21,761 nucleotides of DNA from assembly GCA_964503455.1 (NCBI GenBank), contig CAZCZR010000027.1, positions 1-21,761 of the forward strand, in the 5' to 3' direction. The notes under the pieces were generated by a model. The model saw only the letters and a list, made by a program, of their open reading frames with translations. It ran no database searches and was not told the origin of the DNA. The translations under genes and the position numbers were made by a program. The DNA is from CAZCZR01 sp964503455 (lineage in GTDB: Bacteria > Bacillota > Clostridia > UBA1381). How positions within the stretch are numbered: the stretch's first letter is position 1; each line of letters starts with the position of its first letter. Shown piece by piece: positions 1 to 5,707 of this stretch.

Positions 1-13
1 ACTTCCTCTACTT

Positions 14-19
14 TGTCAA
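14..19 (-). promoter_or_regulatory. Possible -35 box of a leftward promoter leaving the window
   Basis: Read on the minus strand, this is a perfect TTGACA. With the usual 17-base spacer, the -10 box would fall just outside the left edge, so only half of the promoter is visible. It suggests a leftward gene or RNA beyond the window, divergent from birA. A single hexamer is weak evidence. Confidence 0.3.
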
Positions 20-96
20 GTACTTTTTCGCTTTTTTGTAAAAAAATTTTTCAAAAGTAAATTCGGATAACCTCACGGCAGATACAATATTTTTCA

Positions 97-125
97 TTGA
101 CACCGCAGCCGTAATTTGATATAAT
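97..125 (+). promoter_or_regulatory. birA promoter, perfect sigma-A consensus with extended -10
   Basis: TTGACA (97-102), 17-base spacer, TATAAT (120-125), with TG at 117-118 making an extended -10. The start of transcription should be near 132, leaving a leader of about 40 bases before the birA ATG. All twelve hexamer positions match the consensus, so the promoter looks strong for a regulatory gene. The first 96 bases hold only AT-rich sequence and the leftward -35 candidate. Confidence 0.85.
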
Positions 126-160
126 TAAAGAAAATACTACTTTATACCTAATATTATTTC

Positions 161-166
161 GGGGTG
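161..166 (+). promoter_or_regulatory. Ribosome binding site that decides the birA start
   Basis: GGGGTG lies 6 bases before the ATG at 173. The in-frame GTG at 164 is part of this site itself, so it cannot sensibly be the initiator, and the ATG at 173 is preferred. Confidence 0.7.
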
Positions 167-172
167 ATTCAC

Positions 173-1147
173 ATGAAAGAAAAAATATTGACCCTTCTTG
201 TAAATGCGGATGATTACATTTCCGGCGAAGCAATGTCGGAGCAGCTGGGAATAACACGATCGGCTGTATGGAAGTATATTAATAAGCTGAGGACCGAGGG
301 TTATGAAATAACCTCCGTTACCAACAGAGGCTATAAGCTTAACGCAAGTCCGGATATTATCTCCGCCGACGCCCTTGCGCCCTATTTGAAAACGCATTGC
401 ATCGCCCGAAGCATTGTATGCCTTGACGAAACCGACTCGACCAACGACGAAGCCAAGCGCTCGCATGATATGCCGGACGGCACTCTTTTTACAGCAGACC
501 GTCAAACGTCCGGCAAGGGCCGTCTCGGGCGCGGCTGGTCAAGCGAAAAAATGTCCGGCATATATATGTCGCTGCTTTTAAAGCCGAATATATCGCCGGA
601 GGAGATACCCAAGCTCACGCTTATAGCCGGACTTGCGGTATGCAACGCGCTTAACGCTTTTCTTACAGGCGGGGTCCGCGCCGGCATCAAATGGCCCAAC
701 GATATAATAATCGGCACAAAAAAAGTATGCGGCATACTTACGGAGATGTCCGCCGAAACAGACCGTGTGGAATATGCCGTATGCGGCATGGGCATCAATG
801 TCAACACGCGCTTTTTCGACGAGGAGCTTTCAGCGAAGGCTACGTCTATGTTTCGCGAAACAGGCGTTTCCTATATACGCGCGAAAATAATCGCGGCTGT
901 CATGAACGAGTTTGAACCCCTTTATGAAAGCTTTCTGGCGGACGGTCCGGACGCTATTCTTCCCGAATATAAGAAAAACTGCATTACAATCGGAAAGCGC
1001 GTTATATTGTCATACAAGAAAAACACATACGATACCATCGCGGAGGACATCGACTCGGACGGATATATAGTAGCGGAGATCAACGGCGAGAAGCATCATA
1101 TATCTTCGGGCGAGGTCTCGGTGCGCGGTCTGCTCGGTTACGTGTAA
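173..1147 (+). CDS. birA: Bifunctional biotin-[acetyl-CoA-carboxylase] ligase / biotin operon repressor BirA
   Basis: The 324-residue protein makes biotinyl-5'-AMP from biotin and ATP and transfers biotin to the lysine of carrier proteins such as AccB. It is cytoplasmic. Visible parts: an N-terminal winged helix-turn-helix (about residues 15-45, with SEQLGITRSAVWKYI), a wing with the NRGYKL motif, the ETDSTN motif (86-91), the biotinyl-AMP loop GKGRLGRGW (114-122), KWPND (173-177), KKVCGIL (183-189), GMGINVN (205-211) and a small C-terminal beta domain. The HTH marks it as a Group II BirA able to repress biotin genes, but no biotin gene or BirA operator palindrome is seen here. The length is normal for the family. 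The start is ATG 173, judged by the ribosome site. It is transcribed alone from a consensus promoter, and no hairpin terminator is visible before the next gene. Confidence 0.96.
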   Translation: MKEKILTLLVNADDYISGEAMSEQLGITRSAVWKYINKLRTEGYEITSVTNRGYKLNASPDIISADALAPYLKTHCIARSIVCLDETDSTNDEAKRSHDMPDGTLFTADRQTSGKGRLGRGWSSEKMSGIYMSLLLKPNISPEEIPKLTLIAGLAVCNALNAFLTGGVRAGIKWPNDIIIGTKKVCGILTEMSAETDRVEYAVCGMGINVNTRFFDEELSAKATSMFRETGVSYIRAKIIAAVMNEFEPLYESFLADGPDAILPEYKKNCITIGKRVILSYKKNTYDTIAEDIDSDGYIVAEINGEKHHISSGEVSVRGLLGYV

Positions 1148-1175
1148 TTTTATATAAAATTTTATCCCAAAGGTA

Positions 1176-1204
1176 TTGCAAAAGGGCAAAATATTTGATA
1201 TAAT
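1176..1204 (+). promoter_or_regulatory. Sigma-A promoter of the RpiB/LacAB-family gene
   Basis: TTGCAA (1176-1181), 17-base spacer, TATAAT (1199-1204), with an extended TG at 1196-1197. It lies in the 110-base gap after birA. It implies independent expression of the isomerase and a leader of about 45 bases, with AGAGG at 1245-1249 ahead of ATG 1258. Confidence 0.75.
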
Positions 1205-1257
1205 GTACATTAAGAGATGTATGTTCTCAATAATATAAAAAGAAAGAGGTACTAAAA

Positions 1258-1893
1258 ATGAAAATCGCTTTGATTAACGAAAACAGCCAGGCTGCAAAGA
1301 ATTCCGTTATCGCTGACACATTAAAAAAAGTTGTTGAACCCCTTGGACATGAGGTATTTAACTATGGTATGTACTCGGCTGACGATGAGGCTCAGCTTAC
1401 ATATGTTCAGATAGGTATTCTTGCCGCTATTCTGCTGAACTCAGGCGCGGCTGATCTTGTTATCACAGGCTGCGGAACCGGCGAGGGCGCTTGCCTTGCC
1501 TGCAACGCGTTCCCTGGCGTACTTTGCGGACACGTTGTTGATCCCACAGACGCTTATCAGTTTACACAGGTAAACAACGGCAACTGTATCGCTTTGCCTT
1601 TCGCGAAGGGCTGGGGATGGGGCGCAGAGCTTAATCTCCAATACGTTTTCGAGAAGCTGTTCGCAGAAGAGTGGGGCGGCGGATATCCGAAGGAAAGAGC
1701 CGTTCCCGAGCAGAGAAACGCAAAAATACTTAACGAGGTTAAAAAGATCACACACCGTGATTTGCTCGATATTCTTCCCAAGCTTGACGCGGATCTCGTA
1801 AAGGGCGCTGTTGCGGGCGAAAAGTTCAGCGAGATGTTCTTCGCAAACTGCAAGTGCGACAAGATCGCGGAATACGTTAAGTCGATACTGTAA
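1258..1893 (+). CDS. Long RpiB/LacA/LacB-family sugar-phosphate isomerase
   Basis: The 211-residue cytoplasmic protein has the RpiB/LacAB fold. It starts with MKIALINEN on a first beta strand and carries the GCGTGEG loop (71-77) that matches the CGTGIG phosphate/catalytic loop of ribose-5-phosphate isomerase B. C72 sits where RpiB has its active cysteine. Residues 80-90 (LACNAFPGVLC) match the AANKxPGI segment. Typical RpiB and LacB proteins have about 140-170 residues. This one has an extra C-terminal part of roughly 60 residues, rich in charged helices (about 150-211), and an unusual tryptophan/glycine stretch KGWGWGAE (117-124). Known members interconvert aldose and ketose phosphates, such as ribose/ribulose 5-phosphate or galactose/tagatose 6-phosphate. 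The exact substrate cannot be read here, so no gene symbol is given. It has its own promoter and terminator. Confidence 0.85.
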   Translation: MKIALINENSQAAKNSVIADTLKKVVEPLGHEVFNYGMYSADDEAQLTYVQIGILAAILLNSGAADLVITGCGTGEGACLACNAFPGVLCGHVVDPTDAYQFTQVNNGNCIALPFAKGWGWGAELNLQYVFEKLFAEEWGGGYPKERAVPEQRNAKILNEVKKITHRDLLDILPKLDADLVKGAVAGEKFSEMFFANCKCDKIAEYVKSIL

Positions 1894-1908
1894 TTTTAAC
1901 GGAATATG

Positions 1909-1938
1909 AAATGCCGGTCAGCTTGTCCGGCATTTTTT
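1909..1938 (+). terminator. Intrinsic terminator after the RpiB-family gene
   Basis: AATGCCGG (1910-1917) pairs with CCGGCATT (1927-1934) around a 9-base loop, followed directly by a T run. It lies 16 bases after the stop codon. Confidence 0.85.
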
Positions 1939-1955
1939 CATAAGCTTTAAACACA

Positions 1956-1991
1956 CAAAAACCGCCCGTTACAGCTGAACGGACGGTTTTG
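1956..1991 (-). terminator. Intrinsic terminator after groEL
   Basis: AAAACCG (1958-1964) pairs with CGGTTTT (1984-1990) and CCGTT (1966-1970) with AACGG (1978-1982), with one mismatch and a 7-base loop. On the minus strand the stem ends in a T run, 20 bases past the groEL stop. It sits tail to tail with the terminator of the plus-strand gene. Confidence 0.8.
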
Positions 1992-2010
1992 TTCTTGCTT
2001 TGCCTTAAAA

Positions 2011-3636
2011 TTAATACATTCCCATGTTGGGATCTACTGCCGGAGCCGGAGCGGCTGCCGGAGCAGGCTTATCCGCAACAAGACTCTCTGTCGTAAGAAC
2101 CATGGAAGCTACGCTTGCAGCGTTCTGGAGAGCGCATCTTGTTACCTTGACAGGATCTACGATACCCGCCGAAATCATATCAACGTACTCCTCTGTAAGA
2201 GCGTTGAAGCCCATGCCTTTTTCCATGCTCATTACCTTATCAACGATAACAGCGCCTTCAAGACCCGCGTTCTTCGCGATCTGTCTTACCGGCTCCTCAA
2301 GAGCCTTTATAACGATCTGAACGCCCGTCTTTTCATCGCCCGAAACGTCGTTAAGCAAAGCTTTTACCGCAGGGATAACGTTCACATAGCTTGTTCCGCC
2401 GCCTGCGATTATACCTTCTTCAACGGCAGCCTTCGTAGCAGCCAGAGCATCCTCGATTCTGAGCTTCTTTTCCTGCATCTCGGTTTCGGTAGCGGCGCCT
2501 ACTTTGATAACGGCAACTCCGCCGGCAAGCTTAGCTATTCTTTCCTGAAGCTTTTCCTTATCAAAATCGCTTGTCGATACGCTGTACTCGTTCTTCATCT
2601 GATCAACTCTTGCCTTGATAGCGGCAGAATCTCCCGCGCCGTCAACAATAACCGTGTTCTCCTTGGTTATCTTGACCAATCTTGCGCGTCCGAGCTGATC
2701 CATAGTCGTTTCCTTCAAATCAAGTCCCAACTCGTCGGAGATAACCTCTCCGCCCGTAAGAACTGCTATATCATTAAGCATTTCCTTTCTTCTGTCGCCG
2801 AAGCCCGGAGCCTTTACGGGAACGCAGATAAATGTGCCTCTGAGCTTGTTAAGTATAAGCGTTGTAAGAGCTTCGCCCTCTACATCCTCCGCTATAATGA
2901 CAAGCTTCTTCGAAGCCTGAACCACCTGCTCCAGAAGCGGCAGGATCTCCTGTATGTTCGAAATCTTTTTATCTGTAATAAGGATGTACGCGTCCTCGAT
3001 AACGGCCTCCATTTTGCTTGTGTCCGTTACCATATACGGCGAGATATAGCCGCGGTCAAACTGCATACCTTCAACTATCTCGGAATATGTTTCAGCTGTC
3101 TTTGACTCCTCAACGGTGATAACGCCGTCCGACGTAACCTTTTCCATTGCTTCGGCTATAAGCTCTCCCACTTCCTCGCTTGACGACGATACCGACGCTA
3201 CTCTTGCAATATCCTTCTTGCCTGCAACAGCGCGCGAGTTTTTCTTAAGCTCCTCTACCGCCGTGTCTACAGCCTTCTGGATGCCCTTTCTTACGATCAT
3301 CGGGTTAGCGCCCGCGGTAACGTTTTTAAGTCCCTCTCTTACAAGCGCCTGCGCAAGAAGCGTAGCTGTTGTAGTACCGTCTCCCGCAACGTCGTTTGTC
3401 TTTGTCGCGACCTCTTTTACAAGCTGAGCGCCCATGTCCTCAAACGCGTCATCAAGCTCAATCTCCTTGGCTATCGTAACGCCGTCATTCGTGATAAGCG
3501 GCGAGCCGAAGCTCTTTGCCAGAACAACGTTTCTGCCCTTGGGGCCCATTGTTATCCTAACTGTGTCGGCAAGCTTATCAATACCTGCCTGAAGCGCCTG
3601 TCTTGCTTCTTCTCCGCATTTTATGTCCTTTGCCAT
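2011..3636 (-). CDS. groEL: 60 kDa chaperonin GroEL
   Basis: The 541-residue chaperonin subunit forms the double heptameric ring that folds proteins with GroES and ATP in the cytoplasm. It shows the family hallmarks: an N-terminal MAKDIKCGEEAR, TMGPKGRNVVL (29-39), LITNDGVTIAKEIEL, the ATP-binding GDGTTTAT (85-92), and IIAGGGTSYV in the C-terminal equatorial domain. The length is usual. The C-terminal tail is Ala/Pro-rich and ends in PNMGMY, so the long Gly-Gly-Met repeat of many GroELs is reduced to one short unit. The ribosome site GGAGGTAAT lies just before the ATG. It follows groES by 40 bases with no promoter of its own and ends at an intrinsic terminator. HrcA control through the CIRCE element ahead of groES is expected. 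Confidence 0.99.
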   Translation of the reverse strand: MAKDIKCGEEARQALQAGIDKLADTVRITMGPKGRNVVLAKSFGSPLITNDGVTIAKEIELDDAFEDMGAQLVKEVATKTNDVAGDGTTTATLLAQALVREGLKNVTAGANPMIVRKGIQKAVDTAVEELKKNSRAVAGKKDIARVASVSSSSEEVGELIAEAMEKVTSDGVITVEESKTAETYSEIVEGMQFDRGYISPYMVTDTSKMEAVIEDAYILITDKKISNIQEILPLLEQVVQASKKLVIIAEDVEGEALTTLILNKLRGTFICVPVKAPGFGDRRKEMLNDIAVLTGGEVISDELGLDLKETTMDQLGRARLVKITKENTVIVDGAGDSAAIKARVDQMKNEYSVSTSDFDKEKLQERIAKLAGGVAVIKVGAATETEMQEKKLRIEDALAATKAAVEEGIIAGGGTSYVNVIPAVKALLNDVSGDEKTGVQIVIKALEEPVRQIAKNAGLEGAVIVDKVMSMEKGMGFNALTEEYVDMISAGIVDPVKVTRCALQNAASVASMVLTTESLVADKPAPAAAPAPAVDPNMGMY

Positions 3637-3676
3637 TTTTTATTACCTCCGATATTTATGATTTATATTTTACCGA

Positions 3677-3964
3677 TTAATCCGCTACCTTTGCCAGAAC
3701 ATCGCTCTGTTTGAGGATCGTGTACTCTTCGCCGTCAAGCTTGACTTCCGTTCCGGCATACTTTGAAATAAGCACCTTATCGCCGACCGCAAGCTCCATT
3801 TTAATTTCCTTGCCGTCAACGACCCCGCCGGGACCTACGGCGATGACCTCTGCAACCTGGGGCTTCTCCTGAGCCGAGCTTGTCAGAATGATACCGCTCT
3901 TTGTCGTTTCCTCCGCCTCAAGCATCTTTATTACAACTCTGTCTGCTAATGGCTGTATAGTCAT
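3677..3964 (-). CDS. groES: 10 kDa co-chaperonin GroES
   Basis: The 95-residue lid protein of the GroEL chamber is a cytoplasmic heptamer. Visible features: the N-terminal strand IQPLADRVVIK (3-13), the mobile loop around EAEETTKSGIIL (16-27) with the GIIL contact that docks on GroEL, the roof-loop region GPGGVVDGK and the C-terminal GEEYTILKQSDVLA. The length is standard. AAAGGTAGG lies before the ATG. It is the first gene of a two-gene operon with groEL, and the CIRCE operator and promoter lie 95 bases upstream. Confidence 0.99.
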   Translation of the reverse strand: MTIQPLADRVVIKMLEAEETTKSGIILTSSAQEKPQVAEVIAVGPGGVVDGKEIKMELAVGDKVLISKYAGTEVKLDGEEYTILKQSDVLAKVAD

Positions 3965-4059
3965 TTAAAAAACCTACCTTTCGCTTTTCCACGGATATAA
4001 CGCCACGCACTGTGCGATTCTCCGTGAAGAATGACTTTTTTATTACTTCATTTTGCCTG

Positions 4060-4086
4060 TTAGCACTCATCTTCCTTGAGTGCTAA
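4060..4086 (-). promoter_or_regulatory. CIRCE operator (HrcA binding site) of groES-groEL
   Basis: TTAGCACTC (4060-4068), a 9-base spacer and GAGTGCTAA (4078-4086): a perfect match to the classical CIRCE inverted repeat. G4059 and C4087 extend it by one pair. It overlaps the expected transcription start, as in other Firmicutes, so HrcA bound here would repress the operon until heat shock. hrcA itself is not in the window. Confidence 0.97.
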
Positions 4087-4090
4087 CAAT

Positions 4091-4119
4091 ATTATGTGCT
4101 ATTTTGCTAAAATAGGCAA
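4091..4119 (-). promoter_or_regulatory. Sigma-A promoter of groES-groEL
   Basis: On the minus strand: TTGCCT (plus 4114-4119), 17-base spacer, CATAAT (plus 4091-4096). Transcription would start within the CIRCE element just downstream. Alternative hexamers farther upstream (TTGACG near 4134-4139) have worse -10 partners. Confidence 0.7.
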
Positions 4120-4127
4120 ATGCCGAA

Positions 4128-4145
4128 AATGCCGTCAATGGCATT
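4128..4145 (-). terminator. Weak terminator-like hairpin between the BofC-like gene and the groES promoter
   Basis: AATGCC (4128-4133) pairs with GGCATT (4140-4145), loop 6. On the minus strand it is followed by only about four T. It could stop transcripts of the gene ending at 4287, but the stem is short. Confidence 0.3.
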
Positions 4146-4243
4146 ATTATCTTCGTTTTCCTTTTATTTTCTTTGATTATCGCAGTTTTTCAGCCTTTTA
4201 GGCAATTTACAGTTTGTTCACAAAATTAACAAGATTTATTACA

Positions 4244-4280
4244 GGGCATCTTTAAAAACCATGACGGTTCGGAGATGCCC
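4244..4280 (-). repeat. Imperfect hairpin just after the BofC-like gene
   Basis: GGGCATCT (4244-4251) pairs with AGATGCCC (4273-4280), with an inner AACC/GGTT stem around ATGAC. It begins 6 bases after the stop codon of the minus-strand gene but has no proper T run in either direction. It is either a weak terminator, an RNA-stabilising structure, or a copy of a short palindromic repeat. The rest of the region from here to the groES promoter (about 4146-4243) is AT-rich and shows nothing else. Confidence 0.45.
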
Positions 4281-4286
4281 CGTAAT

Positions 4287-4658
4287 TCAGCCGATGTAGT
4301 TTTCCCATATCTCCATTGCTTCAGGCTCGGTGGAGGCGCGGATGCCGTCCTCAAGGCGCTTTATGTCCGACGAAGGATACAGCTGCTCGGAAATATCGGC
4401 GCTTTTTATAAGAGTCACCTCGTCCGAGGACACCTTAAACAGACAAAGCCGCCCCTTGCTTGCCGAAACTATATACTCCTCGGCAGGTACGGGAGTCTGT
4501 AAGGGCTGCGCGGCGCTCTCCGCCATTGAGCCCTGCATTACCGCCGGTTTTTCCTCGTTTGCCGCGGGCGTCTGCACCCTCGGCAGCGTCAGTCCCAGAA
4601 AAACTCCCGCCGCAAAAAAGAACACATATACCGCCGCCTTTATTATTGTATTGCGCAT
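4287..4658 (-). CDS. Small membrane-anchored protein with BofC-like C-terminal domain
   Basis: The 123-residue protein has one N-terminal hydrophobic segment (about residues 5-24) after two positive charges. This could be a signal anchor holding it outside the membrane. A low-complexity Ala/Pro/Gln/Glu linker (about 28-60) follows, then a compact domain (61-123) starting EEYIVSASKGRLCLF and ending EAMEIWENYIG. The pattern of a YIV-xxx-GRL strand pair, a short helix around LYPSSDIKRLEDGI and a terminal WENY helix resembles the C-terminal domain of BofC, a forespore protein of Bacilli, and many unnamed clostridial proteins. Function is unknown, and the similarity is pattern-based. It lacks the N-terminal BofC domain. 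A weak site (GATGAG) precedes the ATG. It is a single gene, divergent from the transaldolase. Confidence 0.7.
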   Translation of the reverse strand: MRNTIIKAAVYVFFFAAGVFLGLTLPRVQTPAANEEKPAVMQGSMAESAAQPLQTPVPAEEYIVSASKGRLCLFKVSSDEVTLIKSADISEQLYPSSDIKRLEDGIRASTEPEAMEIWENYIG

Positions 4659-4707
4659 TTTCTCATCTCATTTCTGTTTTTAACAATTATTTCCGAAAAC
4701 GCAAAAA

Positions 4708-4713
4708 ATTATA
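4708..4713 (-). promoter_or_regulatory. Possible -10 box for the BofC-like gene
   Basis: TATAAT on the minus strand, about 50 bases before the ATG at 4658. No good -35 hexamer lies 16-18 bases upstream, so this may be a weak or alternative-sigma promoter. Confidence 0.35.
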
Positions 4714-4769
4714 CGCATACTTGAATACCGATTATTTTTATCTTTCATAAAATAATTTTTTCATTTCTA

Positions 4770-4798
4770 TTGACTAAACAAAAAAATCATTGTATAAT
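4770..4798 (+). promoter_or_regulatory. Sigma-A promoter of the transaldolase gene
   Basis: TTGACT (4770-4775), 17-base spacer, TATAAT (4793-4798). The leader is about 40 bases and ends in AAGGAG (4831-4836) ahead of ATG 4845. Confidence 0.85.
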
Positions 4799-4844
4799 AG
4801 TGGATAACAGAGATATAAATATTTTTATTAAAGGAGTGTAAATT

Positions 4845-5492
4845 ATGAAGCTTTTTATCGACACGGCTAATGTTGACCATATCAGAGAAGCGAACGATAT
4901 GGGTGTTATATGCGGCGTTACGACAAATCCTTCGCTTATCGCAAAGGAAGGCAGAGTTTTCGAAGATGTCGTAAAGGAGATCACAACTATAGTTGACGGT
5001 CCCATCAGCGCGGAGGTCATCTCTCTGGAGGCTGATAAAATGGTGGAGGAGGCTATTCCTCTTTCAAAGATCCACAAGAATATCGTTATCAAGGTCCCCT
5101 TCTGCAAGGAGGGTCTTAAGGCTACAAAAAGACTTACCGCTATGGGAATAAAAACAAATGTTACGCTTATATTCTCAGCAGCGCAGGCGCTTCTGGCGGC
5201 GCGCGCGGGAGCTACATACGTAAGTCCGTTCCTCGGCAGACTCGACGATATTGGCACGACAGGTATGCAGCTTATCGAAGATATAGCGGACATTTTCGCA
5301 ATTCACGATATTCCGACGGAAATCATCGCCGCAAGCATCAGAAATCCCATTCACGTTATAGACGCCGCAAAAGCAGGCTGCGATATTGCCACCGTTCCCT
5401 ATAACGTTATAATGGCTATGCTCAATCACCCGCTTACAACAAACGGCATCGAGCGTTTCTTAAAGGACTGGGAAACGGTTCCCAAAAACTGA
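4845..5492 (+). CDS. tal: Transaldolase, small TalC/FSA-type fold
   Basis: The 215-residue cytoplasmic (beta/alpha)8 enzyme moves a dihydroxyacetone unit between sugar phosphates in the non-oxidative pentose phosphate pathway. It shows MKLFIDTANVDHI, the GVTTNPSL loop (24-31), the Schiff-base lysine K83 in NIVIKVPF, TNVTLIFS (104-111) and the phosphate-binding YVSPFLGRLDD (125-135). Small enzymes of this fold are often labelled fructose-6-phosphate aldolase. Two residues argue for transaldolase: E57 (in AEVIS), where E. coli FSA has glutamine, and F129 (in SPFLGR), where FSA has tyrosine. The Phe/Tyr exchange is known to switch E. coli TalB toward FSA activity. It is transcribed alone with its own promoter and terminator. 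Confidence 0.94.
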   Translation: MKLFIDTANVDHIREANDMGVICGVTTNPSLIAKEGRVFEDVVKEITTIVDGPISAEVISLEADKMVEEAIPLSKIHKNIVIKVPFCKEGLKATKRLTAMGIKTNVTLIFSAAQALLAARAGATYVSPFLGRLDDIGTTGMQLIEDIADIFAIHDIPTEIIAASIRNPIHVIDAAKAGCDIATVPYNVIMAMLNHPLTTNGIERFLKDWETVPKN

Positions 5493-5518
5493 GTCACATC
5501 TTAACGCTTGTTATACAG

Positions 5519-5551
5519 TGCGCACAGACGTTGTTTCTGTGCGCATTTTTT
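5519..5551 (+). terminator. Intrinsic terminator after the transaldolase gene
   Basis: TGCGCACAGA (5519-5528) pairs perfectly with TCTGTGCGCA (5536-5545), loop 7, followed by six T. It is a strong terminator. Confidence 0.93.
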
Positions 5552-5603
5552 ACCCGAAATTGTTGTTTTTTATTAACATCTTTAAAATTGTTCAATTTAC
5601 CTC

Positions 5604-5632
5604 TTGACTGTAATCGACAAATATCTTATAAT
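5604..5632 (+). promoter_or_regulatory. Sigma-A promoter of the large activase gene
   Basis: TTGACT (5604-5609), 17-base spacer, TATAAT (5627-5632). Transcription should start near 5639, giving a leader of about 70 bases that contains the hairpin at 5665-5687. Confidence 0.85.
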
Positions 5633-5664
5633 TAATGTGTATAGGAATAAAAGAACAAACAACA

Positions 5665-5687
5665 GCGTCTGCGTTTTTTGCAGACGC
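5665..5687 (+). promoter_or_regulatory. 5' leader hairpin ahead of the activase ribosome site
   Basis: GCGTCTGC (5665-5672) pairs perfectly with GCAGACGC (5680-5687) around a T-rich 7-base loop, ending 7 bases before the AGGAGG at 5695-5700. No T run follows, so it is not an intrinsic terminator. It may stabilise the long mRNA or tune ribosome access. Confidence 0.6.
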
Positions 5688-5694
5688 GTATTTT

Positions 5695-5700
5695 AGGAGG
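5695..5700 (+). promoter_or_regulatory. Ribosome binding site deciding the activase start
   Basis: A perfect AGGAGG, 7 bases before ATG 5708. An earlier in-frame candidate at 5678 (TTG) lies inside the leader hairpin and has no ribosome site, so it is rejected. Confidence 0.85.
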
Positions 5701-5707
5701 CTGTGCA

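Noticed and set aside
164..172. GTG 164 as the birA start
   Set aside because: The GTG is part of the GGGGTG ribosome site for ATG 173.
1146..1161. AATTTTATATAAAATT palindrome after birA as a terminator
   Set aside because: The stem has only A and T pairs with almost no loop, and no T run follows a stable hairpin.
5678..5707. Start of the activase at 5678
   Set aside because: It lies inside the leader hairpin and has no ribosome site. ATG 5708 has a perfect AGGAGG at 7 bases.
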